NCBI RefSeq assembly: GCF_000176235.1
Contig: NZ_ACZV01000004.1
Coordinates: 1,240,001 to 1,304,000, forward strand
From: Vibrio orientalis CIP 102891 = ATCC 33934
Lineage (GTDB): Bacteria > Pseudomonadota > Gammaproteobacteria > Enterobacterales > Vibrionaceae
Direction of reading: 5' to 3'
DNA length: 64,000 bases
Shown here: one piece after another, positions 17,735-26,677 of the stretch
Position numbering within the stretch: position 1 is the first letter of the stretch
Layout: each line of letters starts with the position of its first letter
Made by a program: the position numbers and the translations under genes
Notes under the pieces: generated by a model
What the model was told of the DNA's origin: nothing
Seen by the model: only the letters and a program-made list of their open reading frames with translations
Database searches by the model: none

Positions 17735-17750
17735 TTGGCACGTTACCTGC
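17735..17750 (+). promoter_or_regulatory. Sigma-54 promoter of hcp
   Basis: TTGGCACGTTACCTGC has GG (17737-17738) and GC (17749-17750) exactly 10 bp apart, one mismatch from TGGCACG-N4-TTGC. The predicted start, about 17762, excludes an upstream ATG at 17758 as the hcp start and leaves a 59-nt leader. Confidence 0.8.
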
Positions 17751-17820
17751 TCTTACAGTGACATATAAAAGTAAGCGGACTCATTCGCTCAAAACAAACA
17801 ACTGTTACTGGAGACTCGCA

Positions 17821-19482
17821 ATGTTCTGTATTCAATGTGAACAGACTATTCAAACCCCGACTGTAAAGGGCTGCTCATTCGCACAAGGTATGTGTGGTAA
17901 AACTTCTGAAGTTTCAGATCTACAAGATGTGCTTGTTTACACACTGCAAGGCGTCTCTTACTGGGCAGAGCAAGCGAAAAAGTTCGATATTATCGACAAT
18001 GAAATCAACCAGTGGGCTCCACGCGCTTTCTTCTCAACACTGACCAACGTCAACTTCGATCCTGAGCGTATCCTTGAGCTTTCTGCGCAAGCGGCACAAT
18101 TTAAAGCGCGCCTAAAAGAGCAAACACTTGCGGCTGCGAAACTGGGTAATGTTGAACTAGAACAAGCACCAAGCGTCGCTGATTTTGAGCTTCCAGCAAC
18201 AGCAGAAGCAATCTTAGCTTATGCTCCACAAGTTGCGGTAAACCGCGGCTACCAAACCATCAGTGAAGATGTGATTGGTTTGCGTCTACTTTGCCTTTAC
18301 GGCCTAAAAGGTGCAGCGGCTTATATGGAGCATGCTCGCGTACTTGAACAAACTGACAATGATATTTTTGCTGAGTATCACCAAATCATGGCGTGGTTAG
18401 GCACTGACCCTGAAGATCTGAACGCACTGCTTGAGTGCTCAATGCAAATTGGCTTAATGAACTACAAAGTGATGGAGATGCTCGATCACGGTGAAACTGA
18501 AACGTTTGGTCACCCAGAGCCTACCGCGGTTAACGTCAAGACAGTCAAAGGTAAAGCAATTCTGGTATCGGGTCACGACCTGCACGATCTAGAAAAGATC
18601 CTTCAACAAACGGAAGGCAAAGGCATCAACGTATACACGAACGGTGAGATGCTACCTGCACACGGCTACCCTGAGCTTAACAAGTACCCTCACCTAGTCG
18701 GTAACTACGGTAGCGCATGGCAAAACCAGCAAAAAGAGTTCGCTAACTTCCCTGGCGCGATAGTGATGACGTCAAACTGTTTGCTAAACCCTAACGTGGG
18801 CCAATACGCCGATCGCCTATTCACTCGCAGCATCGTCGGCTGGCCGGGTGTTGCACACATCGAAGGCGATGATTTCAGCCAAGTTATCGAATGTGCACTT
18901 GCCCAAGACGGTTTCCAGCACGATGAAATTGAACAAATGATCACGGTAGGATTTGGTCGCAACGCATTAATGAAAGCGGCTCCTGCCGTAGTTGAGCAAG
19001 TTAAAGCAGGCAACATCAAACACTTCTTCCTCGTGGGTGGTTGTGACGGAGATAAATCTGAGCGTAGCTACTACACAGACTTCACTGCGCAAGCTCCAGA
19101 AGATAGCGTCATCCTAACTCTGGCGTGTGGTAAATTCCGTTTCAACAAGAATCAATTTGGCGACATCAACGGTATTCCACGCCTTCTTGATGTTGGCCAA
19201 TGTAACGATGCATATTCAGCAATTCAGCTTGCACTCGCACTATCTAAAGAGTTCGACTGCGACATCAACGAACTACCGCTAACCTTGGTTCTATCTTGGT
19301 TCGAGCAAAAAGCGATCGTGATTCTACTGACTCTATTTGCTCTAGGTGTAAAAGGCATTTACACCGGCCCAACCGCTCCTGCGTTCTTAACTGATAACCT
19401 AATCAAGGTCATTCAAGATAAGTTCGATATGCGCAGTATTGGCAGCGTAGAAGAAGACCTAAAAACGATCCTAGCGGCTTAA
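17821..19482 (+). CDS. hcp: Hybrid cluster protein (hydroxylamine / NO reductase)
   Basis: 553 aa. The N-terminal cysteines C3-x2-C6-x11-C18-x6-C25 have the spacing of the [2Fe-2S]-type Hcp of facultative anaerobes such as E. coli. Hybrid-cluster ligands are visible in [27 protein letters not shown] and [10 protein letters not shown]. Hcp reduces NO to N2O at low NO and also acts on hydroxylamine. GGAGA precedes the ATG at 17821. Its electron donor Hcr is encoded next. Confidence 0.93.
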   Translation: MFCIQCEQTIQTPTVKGCSFAQGMCGKTSEVSDLQDVLVYTLQGVSYWAEQAKKFDIIDNEINQWAPRAFFSTLTNVNFDPERILELSAQAAQFKARLKEQTLAAAKLGNVELEQAPSVADFELPATAEAILAYAPQVAVNRGYQTISEDVIGLRLLCLYGLKGAAAYMEHARVLEQTDNDIFAEYHQIMAWLGTDPEDLNALLECSMQIGLMNYKVMEMLDHGETETFGHPEPTAVNVKTVKGKAILVSGHDLHDLEKILQQTEGKGINVYTNGEMLPAHGYPELNKYPHLVGNYGSAWQNQQKEFANFPGAIVMTSNCLLNPNVGQYADRLFTRSIVGWPGVAHIEGDDFSQVIECALAQDGFQHDEIEQMITVGFGRNALMKAAPAVVEQVKAGNIKHFFLVGGCDGDKSERSYYTDFTAQAPEDSVILTLACGKFRFNKNQFGDINGIPRLLDVGQCNDAYSAIQLALALSKEFDCDINELPLTLVLSWFEQKAIVILLTLFALGVKGIYTGPTAPAFLTDNLIKVIQDKFDMRSIGSVEEDLKTILAA

Positions 19483-19497
19483 TCCCTTCACTGCTCA

Positions 19498-19540
19498 CGC
19501 CCAGTACTTAGAGTGTTTAGCTCTTGGTATTGGGCGCTTT
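19498..19540 (+). other. Imperfect hairpin with T run between hcp and hcr
   Basis: CGCCCA (19498-19503) pairs with TGGGCG (19531-19536), with partial pairing inside (GTAC/GTAT, AGAG/CTCT) and CTTTT after the stem. It resembles a leaky terminator that would lower hcr relative to hcp. Confidence 0.45.
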
Positions 19541-19555
19541 TGTACGAGAGAAACG

Positions 19556-20590
19556 ATGTTTATTGAATGGCAAAATAATCAACCTGCAAAAATGCGTTGC
19601 GTCGATAAATGGAACGAAACGGACGATACGGTTAGCATCAAGCTTGAAGCAGCCGATGGCAGTCACCTTCACTTTAGTGGCTTTAAGCCCGGACAGTTTG
19701 TGTCACTTGGATTCGAGCTAAATGGGAAAATCGAATACCGCGCCTATTCCCTCGCTTCAATGCCCGGCGATGACCATCTTAAACTTACGATTAAACAAGT
19801 TGAAGGTGGTCTGGTGTCAAATCACGTCATCGACCAATTTAATATTGGCGATTCTGTCGATGTATTGGCGCCTACAGGACCATTTAATAGTGTCGATTGC
19901 CCGCCCAAGAAAAAGGTCGCTTTGCTCAGTGCAGGCTGTGGTATTACCCCTGTGATGTCGATGGCTTCAACTTGGCTACGAGATAAAGAGAATATCGACA
20001 TTACCTTTATCCATATGGCAAAAAGTGCAGATAAAACCATCTACTTTGATCAGCTAGAATCAATGGATGCCGCCAATGACAACTTCGATTTTAAGTTACT
20101 ACTTAAAGACAATAGTGGTACGCGTCATCCACAGGGACGCCTCGACAAAGAGTGGCTGAATACACTTTGCCCAGATATTGCTGAGCGCACTGTCTACCTT
20201 TGTGGCCCAACTCTGTTTATGCAAGATATGGAAAGCAATACCTTAGCGCTTGGTGTTTCTCTTGAGCAGTTCCACCAAGAGAGCTTCACCCCCATCGAAG
20301 CTCATTCAGAAAACGAATCCGGTGGGGTGGTTCAATTTGAAGTGCCCGCATTTGGCGTCGCAACCGAAGTGGCTCAAGGCTCAACCCTTGCGGACGTATT
20401 GGAAGAGAACGGCGTGCCGATCATCATTGCTTGTCGCAGCGGTATGTGTGGTTCATGCAAATGTAAAGTGACCAAAGGCGAGGTCTCACGCACCAGTACT
20501 GAAACCTTGAGCGAAGAAGATATTGCCAATGGTTACACCCTAGCTTGCTCCAGCCAAGTTCAAAGTAACGTAGAAGTCGAACTGGTTTAG
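19556..20590 (+). CDS. hcr: NADH oxidoreductase Hcr, electron donor to Hcp
   Basis: 344 aa. FAD-binding motif YRAYSLAS near 62, NAD motif SAGCGITPVMSMA near 122, and a C-terminal plant-type [2Fe-2S] ferredoxin domain with ACRSGMCGSCKCKV and a last Cys in TLACSS. Passes electrons from NADH to Hcp. Located 73 bp after hcp. Confidence 0.92.
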   Translation: MFIEWQNNQPAKMRCVDKWNETDDTVSIKLEAADGSHLHFSGFKPGQFVSLGFELNGKIEYRAYSLASMPGDDHLKLTIKQVEGGLVSNHVIDQFNIGDSVDVLAPTGPFNSVDCPPKKKVALLSAGCGITPVMSMASTWLRDKENIDITFIHMAKSADKTIYFDQLESMDAANDNFDFKLLLKDNSGTRHPQGRLDKEWLNTLCPDIAERTVYLCGPTLFMQDMESNTLALGVSLEQFHQESFTPIEAHSENESGGVVQFEVPAFGVATEVAQGSTLADVLEENGVPIIIACRSGMCGSCKCKVTKGEVSRTSTETLSEEDIANGYTLACSSQVQSNVEVELV

Positions 20591-20597
20591 CTTAAAT

Positions 20598-20629
20598 CGG
20601 CACCAAGCAAACGTTGTTACTTGGTGCCG
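20598..20629. terminator. Terminator between hcr and the EamA gene
   Basis: Stem CGGCACCAAG / CTTGGTGCCG with a 12-nt loop, then TTATTTT on the plus strand. It lies between convergent genes. Confidence 0.75.
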
Positions 20630-20634
20630 TTATT

Positions 20635-21531
20635 TTAACGAGCCAACGGTGCCTTATGGCTCATTTTGAATGAGGAAGCCTTGACTGGTTTAACAATCAG
20701 CCCAATGCCAATCAAAAACAGTCCAGATGCCACTATTTGCGCCAATGACAGCACCTCGTCATACATAAAATAACCACTAATCAAGGCAAAGACTGGCACT
20801 AGCAAAGTCAATGGTGCAGTGGTACTTAACGGGTACTTAATCAGCATCATGTTCCACACCCAGTAACCGAATAAGGTGGTCGGGTAAGCTTGAAACACCA
20901 CGGCAATCGTCGTGTTCCAGTCCCACAGTTCAACGGCTTGCCATAGAATTTGCTCACCATGCAGAGAAACCGCAAATAACACTAACGGAATTGGCGCAAA
21001 AAGCATTCCCCAGACATTAAACGCAAAAGCTTGGGTTGTTTGTGATTTTTTCACGATCACGCCCATTAATGTCCAACTACACGCTGCAATCATGATTAAA
21101 ATAACGCCACTAAGCGTAACATTGCCCGTGGTCGCTGAAACCAATACCACCAACGCACACAGCGCCAGAGCCGCGCCGACAAGCTTTCGAAAAGGCGCTT
21201 CGTCTTTGAAGATCACAATCCCCACAGCCATACCAATGAGTACGTTTCCAGACAGCAGCACCGACGACATCCCGGAAGATAGCCCAGCAGTAATTGACCA
21301 AGATGCCATGCCCCAGATCCCAACACCAAAAACCAACCCGTAACTGACTAGGTAACGCCAAGCCACAGTCGGTCTAGGAATAAAGAAAATTGCAGGGAGT
21401 ACCGCCAACGCAAACCGTGCCGCAGTCGCCAGCAGAGGGTGGACATTGGTCACTCCCATCTTGATCATCGAGAAGTTAAATCCCCAAATCGCCATAACGA
21501 GAACAGCCAATAGCAAATCATTTCTTTTCAT
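20635..21531 (-). CDS. EamA-family (DMT) metabolite exporter
   Basis: 298 aa, ten membrane segments in two EamA repeats (LAVLVMAIWGFNFSMIKMG start, LTLLVPVFALISGYFMYDE late), similar to the O-acetylserine/cysteine exporter EamA of E. coli. Start placed at 21531 because AGGAGG lies 7 bases upstream; the ORF could extend further but would cover the divergent start. A MocR-type regulator faces it 40 bp away and probably controls it. Confidence 0.85.
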   Translation of the reverse strand: MKRNDLLLAVLVMAIWGFNFSMIKMGVTNVHPLLATAARFALAVLPAIFFIPRPTVAWRYLVSYGLVFGVGIWGMASWSITAGLSSGMSSVLLSGNVLIGMAVGIVIFKDEAPFRKLVGAALALCALVVLVSATTGNVTLSGVILIMIAACSWTLMGVIVKKSQTTQAFAFNVWGMLFAPIPLVLFAVSLHGEQILWQAVELWDWNTTIAVVFQAYPTTLFGYWVWNMMLIKYPLSTTAPLTLLVPVFALISGYFMYDEVLSLAQIVASGLFLIGIGLIVKPVKASSFKMSHKAPLAR

Positions 21532-21571
21532 ATTCATCCCTCCTATGTTTTTCAGCAGTATCCCTTGAGGC

Positions 21572-23026
21572 ATGAATCAGATACAGATACAATTTTTAAA
21601 ACAAAAACCAGTACAGTTGAGTTTGAATACACGGATGAGTATCTATAAGCAGCTAGCCGAACAATTTATTGAAGAGATTGAGAGCGGTAAACGTACAGAG
21701 GGTGGCAAAATGCCCTCACTGAGGCAACTGGCTAAGCAGCAGTCGGTCAGCATGTCGACAGTGGTGAGCTGTTATCAAGAGTTAGAGTCTCAAGGATGGA
21801 TTCATGCCCGGCCGCAAGCTGGCTATTATGTATCGCCGCGTCAACTCTCTCACCTTACCCCTGACTTGGTACAGTTTGTCAGTAAGGTCTCTCACGTTAA
21901 GAGAAGTGCCCCCACTCACAACGCACTCAATGGTCCACTAGGTGTCTCTAGTACCACCAACGACGATCAATCCATCACCGAGTTAGAGCGTAGTTTTCGA
22001 CGCTCACTTCGACGCATGGGGGATCGCATCAATCATTACCCTAACATCCAAGGTGAACCGTCCCTGCGTGATGCACTGGCTAGTCATTTCGCCAAATTTG
22101 ATCATCATTTTTCTTCAGACGAGTTAGTGATCACCGCTGGGTGCATGTCAGCAATCAAAGCGGCATTAGAGTCTTGCAGTGAAGAGGGCGATACCATTGC
22201 TATCAGCTCTCCTTGCTTTAATGGCATCATAGAACTTCTTGGTCAGATGTCGCGCAAGATTATCGAGATTCCATCTCTGGACGACGGGGTCGATCTAGAG
22301 CAACTTGAAAACCATCTTAAGCACCAACGTGTCGATGCCGCGATTTTTTGTACCTCACATATGAACCCTCAAGGGATCAATATGTCCGCTAACCAGAAGC
22401 AAAAACTCGCCCAGTTGGCTAACCAATATCAAGTCCCGGTTATCGAAGATGATGTCTATTTAGAGCTGTCTTACTCATCCCACACCCCACTGCCCGCCAA
22501 ATATTACGACAAAGATGGTTACGTCTTATGGTGCGGCTCAGTATCCAAAAGCCTCTCACCAAGCTACCGACTAGGCTGGTGCTTACCGGGCCGATATTTC
22601 GAGCAGTATAAAACCCAGTTCGCCGCCGCCAGCTATGGTGTCGCCTTACCGACTCAGCTAGCTGTGGCAGACTTTATTGAGTCCGGTCAGTATGCAAAAC
22701 ATGTCAAACGAAGACGAAATCAGCTATTAACGCTAAGGCAAGAATACCTCACTTACCTAACGAACAAGCTGCCTAAACAGATCAAATTGAGTAACCCTCA
22801 AGGGGGAATGGTGCTGTGGATTCAGATCCCACATCTCGAGCATAACGCATTTGCTGAACAAGTTGATAAGCTCCAATTGGATATTCGTCTTGGCAGCTTG
22901 TTTAGCACGTTAGATCTCTACACTGACTGCATTCGAGTCAACATGGGCTTTCCACTCCAAGATAAAGCAAAGCAGGATTTGGACACGCTAATTGCGTTGA
23001 TTATTAGCCATTCGAAACTGAATTAA
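21572..23026 (+). CDS. MocR-type regulator (GntR HTH + aminotransferase domain)
   Basis: 484 aa. A GntR winged helix (residues 22-90: IYKQLAEQFIEEIESG, MPSLRQLAKQQSVSMSTVVSCY) is joined to a fold-type I aminotransferase-like domain with the PLP Lys in SVSKSLSPSYRLGW. Regulators of this type sense PLP and amino-acid derivatives. The ATG at 21572 has GAGG too close; the Met at 21635 is an alternative start. It pairs with the divergent EamA exporter, which hints at an amino-acid-like substrate. Confidence 0.87.
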   Translation: MNQIQIQFLKQKPVQLSLNTRMSIYKQLAEQFIEEIESGKRTEGGKMPSLRQLAKQQSVSMSTVVSCYQELESQGWIHARPQAGYYVSPRQLSHLTPDLVQFVSKVSHVKRSAPTHNALNGPLGVSSTTNDDQSITELERSFRRSLRRMGDRINHYPNIQGEPSLRDALASHFAKFDHHFSSDELVITAGCMSAIKAALESCSEEGDTIAISSPCFNGIIELLGQMSRKIIEIPSLDDGVDLEQLENHLKHQRVDAAIFCTSHMNPQGINMSANQKQKLAQLANQYQVPVIEDDVYLELSYSSHTPLPAKYYDKDGYVLWCGSVSKSLSPSYRLGWCLPGRYFEQYKTQFAAASYGVALPTQLAVADFIESGQYAKHVKRRRNQLLTLRQEYLTYLTNKLPKQIKLSNPQGGMVLWIQIPHLEHNAFAEQVDKLQLDIRLGSLFSTLDLYTDCIRVNMGFPLQDKAKQDLDTLIALIISHSKLN

Positions 23027-23033
23027 AAACAAA

Positions 23034-23061
23034 AGCCCGATAGACAAATGCCTATCGGGCT
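23034..23061. terminator. Terminator between convergent genes
   Basis: Stem AGCCCGATAG (23034-23043) / CTATCGGGCT (23052-23061), 8-nt loop, between the MocR gene and the YjiH gene. AAAAC before the stem gives a U-rich tail on the minus strand. Confidence 0.75.
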
Positions 23062-23083
23062 GTAAGTTTCACCGCTGTTCTAG

Positions 23084-24457
23084 TTAAAAGATAGCGTGTG
23101 CCACTAGAACAATGATTGGTAAAGTCACTAACGTTCTTAGCAGGAAGATTGCCATCAGCTCTAGGAAGTTAATTGGCACTTTACTGCTTAGAATGACAGA
23201 GCCCGTTTCTGACATGAAGATAAGCTGAGTAACTGACAGAGCTGCCACAACAAACTTGGTTAAGTCAGTACTAATCGTCGATGCTGCAATGATCGAAGGA
23301 ACATACATATCGGTAAAGCCAACCAACATTGTCTCTGCCGCCTCCGCTGCTTCTGGCACATTTAGCATATCAAGCAGTGGGACAAACGGCGCGCCCATTA
23401 GTGAGAAGATTGGAGTTGCCTCAGCAACGATAAGACCTAAGGTACCAATCGCCATTACCACTGGAAGTACACCAAACACCATATCCAGCGCGTTACTGAA
23501 ACCTTCTTTTGCTACTGAGCCTAAGCTTTTCACTTTGTCAGCACGTTTTAGTGCTAGCTCAAGACCATAGCCAGCGGTCGATTTGCCTGCTGGTACTAGC
23601 TCATCGTCACGGTTTGGTGCTGTACCATCAATGTAGAGATCTTTCTTGTATGACAGAGGTGGTAAGAACTGAATCACCATCGCCGCCACCACGCCCGATA
23701 GACAGATAGCGAAGTAGAACGGTACAAAATAGTTCGCTAAACCGACCTGAGTAAGAACAACGAGCGAGAACGAAATACCCACTGGTGAGAACATGGTTGC
23801 CACAACCGCAGCTTCACGTGCTGTGTACTTTTTATCTTCATACTGCTTACTAGTCAGGATAACACCGACCGTACCATCACCTAGCCATGAAGACATGCAG
23901 TCAATCGCAGCTCTACCCGGTAGACGGAAAACTGGGCGCATAAACTTACTTAGTAAGGTGCCTAGCAGCTCTAGAAGGCCAAAGTTCAGTAGAAGTGGCA
24001 GCAATAATCCAGCTAAGAAAAAAGTCACAAGCAGTGATGGCAGAAGATCGTTTAGAACCAGTCCACCTGTATTGCCATTCCAAATGATCTCTGGACCGAT
24101 TTGATGCAGTGCTAGCAGAGTAAATACCGCACCTAGAGTACGAATGGCCAACCAAGTTGGTGTAAGAACAAAAAGTCTAGTCAGCAGAGGAGATTGAGTA
24201 ACAAAAGTTGGCTTAATAAGACTTGCGGCAATCGAAGCAATCGCAGAAAAACAAATGACTCCAGTTACGGTTGGTAGAATTGCATCACCAAGAACCGCTT
24301 TAAATGCTTTCGCCATTAAAGCTAAAGGAAAGGTAAAGCTACCGTCGTGAGTAAGTGGCGCAAGGAAAAAGAACAAACCCAATAATGATGGAATCGCAAA
24401 CATCAGCAGGTTTCTGCTTGATTTTTGGCTCTCTTGGGCAAGAAGTGTATCGCTCAT
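23084..24457 (-). CDS. YjiH-family membrane protein (nucleoside-recognition/Gate domain)
   Basis: 457 aa, about ten membrane segments, with Gate-domain signatures (CMSSWLGDGTVGVILTSKQYE near 187 and AAETMLVGFTDMYVPSIIAAS near 374). The transport role of this family is not established. In E. coli yjiH stands beside the isoaspartyl dipeptidase gene iadA; here it lies downstream of a peptidase/aspartoacylase operon, an echo of that context. A 356-bp gap separates them. Confidence 0.8.
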   Translation of the reverse strand: MSDTLLAQESQKSSRNLLMFAIPSLLGLFFFLAPLTHDGSFTFPLALMAKAFKAVLGDAILPTVTGVICFSAIASIAASLIKPTFVTQSPLLTRLFVLTPTWLAIRTLGAVFTLLALHQIGPEIIWNGNTGGLVLNDLLPSLLVTFFLAGLLLPLLLNFGLLELLGTLLSKFMRPVFRLPGRAAIDCMSSWLGDGTVGVILTSKQYEDKKYTAREAAVVATMFSPVGISFSLVVLTQVGLANYFVPFYFAICLSGVVAAMVIQFLPPLSYKKDLYIDGTAPNRDDELVPAGKSTAGYGLELALKRADKVKSLGSVAKEGFSNALDMVFGVLPVVMAIGTLGLIVAEATPIFSLMGAPFVPLLDMLNVPEAAEAAETMLVGFTDMYVPSIIAASTISTDLTKFVVAALSVTQLIFMSETGSVILSSKVPINFLELMAIFLLRTLVTLPIIVLVAHAIF

Positions 24458-24813
24458 CTGACTACTCCCTAGATGACTATAAACTCATAAATAATGAATA
24501 ACTTTTCAATGAAATTGATTATATCCGCAAAAAACGCCAAAACAAGGCAATAATGAAAATTTATTCACCATTAATAAAAATAAAATCAAAACCACTCTCC
24601 ATTTAACATTCACAAACCAGAGTTTTAATCTTTTATTTACACAAGGACACTTTATCTAGATAGCCAAACACACTTAGCCCTGTAAGCGGGCTAAAGGATA
24701 GCTCTAATTGAAGAAGAATTTGAATATTTATACAAGTAAGGGAGATTTATAAAGTCAGAAAAAGATGAAAGGAAGGATACCCAACACAAGAAAAGTCAGG
24801 TATCCATCAATGA
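24458..24813. other. 356-bp AT-rich gap between the YjiH gene and the aspartoacylase gene
   Basis: No ORF of note. It holds the probable YjiH promoter, a small hairpin TTAGCCC/GGGCTAA (24674-24694) without a T run, and a 7-bp stem GGATACC/GGTATCC (24775-24805) followed on the minus strand by a T-rich stretch, which may end the peptidase operon. Confidence 0.5.
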
Positions 24814-25812
24814 CTAATGAATCAGTCGAACTACCAGCGAGCCAGGAGCACGTACCGATTCAACATTGTGACTGATCACTGTACCTTGCGTAGGAGAAAA
24901 GTAGGTTTGAATTTCATCACCAAAACTGTTGTATTGCGTTGCAAGCTTCTGACCGGTTTCAACGGGCTGCATTAACTCAACGTGGCAAATCACAAATCCG
25001 CCTTGCTCAGCTCTAACACTGGTGATGCTATTGCCCTCAACACAGTTTTGCTCAGGGGCAATCACGTCACCTTCAAGCAGTTGATAGTCACGCAAGACGT
25101 TCATTACCCCAGCGGTCGCGCGTTCTACCATCTCTAGATCGGTATAACGTCCAACGCCAACCTCGATGGTGATCGATGGAATACCTGCGCGATTATAAAC
25201 GGTTTCTAGGATGCCAGGGTCACCAGGATCGTTAAGAATAACGTCAGGGTTAATAAGCCTCGCCATGCGAATCGCATCCTCAATTCGGTAGTCGGCAAAA
25301 GCGTACAGAGGATATGCGCTACCACTGGTTTGAGAATGAAGATCAATCGCTAAGTCCGCATTAGGTTTGAGTAGGTTTTCCCACAAGCTATGCGCATAAC
25401 GGCTGGCATCATCCCCTTGTGGGTTGCCGGGAAAAATCCGATTGAGGTTCGCCGAAGAGCTATCTGGCGCAGCAGAGTGAAAGTCTCGACTGTGACGAGC
25501 GATACCCGATAAGTTCACGGCAGGGACAATAGTGATACAACCTGAAATATCCTGCCCTTCAAGCTCACGCGCGATTTTCTGCGCGCTTAAAATGCCATTT
25601 TGCTCATCACCATGAACACCCGCGGTAATCACAATACGCTTACCGGGTTTGGCGCCTTTAAATACTCGAACAGGAAGCGTTTGTGGATGACCAATCGCGT
25701 CGGTGGCAACAGCAAACCAAAATTTGTGCTCCCCTGCTTCAAGCGCATCCACATCCAGTGCTTGAATGGTTGGGTACATAGGCACAATGCATTCGTTTAA
25801 TGGTTTGGTCAT
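24814..25812 (-). CDS. Succinylglutamate desuccinylase/aspartoacylase-family hydrolase
   Basis: 332 aa, M14-like zinc hydrolase. Zinc motif GVHGDEQNG near 71, second His in AIDLHSQTSG near 159, catalytic Glu in ITIEVGVGRY near 216, and ARHSRDFHSA near 107. Family members release an amino acid from an N-acyl amino acid. The start is the ATG at 25812 with GAGGA before it; a longer reading to 25872 would run through a terminator hairpin. Its neighbours PepE, PepT and DcuC suggest N-acyl-aspartate as substrate. That is inference. Confidence 0.8.
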   Translation of the reverse strand: MTKPLNECIVPMYPTIQALDVDALEAGEHKFWFAVATDAIGHPQTLPVRVFKGAKPGKRIVITAGVHGDEQNGILSAQKIARELEGQDISGCITIVPAVNLSGIARHSRDFHSAAPDSSSANLNRIFPGNPQGDDASRYAHSLWENLLKPNADLAIDLHSQTSGSAYPLYAFADYRIEDAIRMARLINPDVILNDPGDPGILETVYNRAGIPSITIEVGVGRYTDLEMVERATAGVMNVLRDYQLLEGDVIAPEQNCVEGNSITSVRAEQGGFVICHVELMQPVETGQKLATQYNSFGDEIQTYFSPTQGTVISHNVESVRAPGSLVVRLIH

Positions 25813-25829
25813 GGTAATCCTCAAAAACA

Positions 25830-25855
25830 AAAGGCGAGCACATTGGCTCGCCTTT
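25830..25855 (-). terminator. Terminator/attenuator just before the aspartoacylase start
   Basis: Perfect 10-bp stem AAAGGCGAGC / GCTCGCCTTT (25830-25839 and 25846-25855) with a 6-nt loop. On the minus strand it is followed by TGTTTTT and then directly by the GAGGA ribosome site and ATG at 25812. An intrinsic terminator inside an operon, 17 nt from a start codon, suggests attenuation or partial read-through. Confidence 0.75.
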
Positions 25856-25934
25856 CTAATCATCTCTAACAAGCTGAAGCTACTTTAAACTGTCTTCGCA
25901 TGCTTGAGTAGTGAACGTGACATTTTTGTGATGG

Positions 25935-26666
25935 CTAGATGCCCTCATCCATAAGAAACTGTACGTCTTCTTGAGGGGCAAACGTCACTGCTTCACTCTG
26001 ATGTCTGAACAATTTAAGAGGTTTGCTATTCGCTGAGTGGTAAGTCAACTGTTCTCCCTCTACTTGCAGCATGGTTCCTTCAGGAATACCCACCACCACT
26101 TCAGAAGGGTTCATCACCAAAAACTCTTCAATACGTTCATCACGAGTTTCGCCCATGTGACCAGAAATAGAGCCATCAATGTAGTGAGGGTTAATCTGGA
26201 ATGGCACCAAGTTCAGTGCAGGAAGAATAGCAGCGCTAATAATCGGCATATCATTCGTGGTTCGAATTGTCGGCGTCGCAACGTTGGTCCCAGCACTCCA
26301 ACCAATGAAAAGTTTATCTTGCTTTAGCACTGCTTTACGAATCGCCGCGATAAGCCCATTGTCATGCAACTCTCTGTTCAGTACCCACGTATTTCCGCCA
26401 CTGATAACAACGCCATCCGCTTCTTCAATCGCTTTGACTGGGTTATCACAGGTATGGATACCAACAATCTCACAATCAAATTGAGCAAATGATTGCTGAA
26501 CTTGTTCTGTTCTTTCGTCGTAACTTCCGCGTATAACCGCATAAGGAATGAAAACCAGTTTCTTCGCTTGCGTCTTTTCTATCATTGGCGCAATCCACTC
26601 AAAGCCGTACTCTAAAATTTGAGTGTTTCCCGCAATTTTACCATTACTAAAAAGCATTACATTCAT
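25935..26666 (-). CDS. pepE: Dipeptidase E (alpha-aspartyl dipeptidase, S51)
   Basis: Serine peptidase cutting Asp-X dipeptides, 243 aa. Nucleophile in GWSAGTN (S124), His in NPHYID (H161), Glu in GIPEGTM (E196), and the SGGNTW turn near 89. Cytoplasmic. Starts 11 bp after pepT, in a run with dcuC and an aspartoacylase-like gene, which fits a pathway that frees aspartate from peptides. Confidence 0.9.
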   Translation of the reverse strand: MNVMLFSNGKIAGNTQILEYGFEWIAPMIEKTQAKKLVFIPYAVIRGSYDERTEQVQQSFAQFDCEIVGIHTCDNPVKAIEEADGVVISGGNTWVLNRELHDNGLIAAIRKAVLKQDKLFIGWSAGTNVATPTIRTTNDMPIISAAILPALNLVPFQINPHYIDGSISGHMGETRDERIEEFLVMNPSEVVVGIPEGTMLQVEGEQLTYHSANSKPLKLFRHQSEAVTFAPQEDVQFLMDEGI

Positions 26667-26677
26667 AGTATTACCTG

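Noticed and set aside
17758..17820. Upstream ATG for hcp
   Set aside because: The sigma-54 promoter starts transcription at about 17762, and the conserved MFCIQCEQ start is at 17821.
24674..24694. TTAGCCC/GGGCTAA hairpin as a terminator
   Set aside because: No T run follows on either strand.
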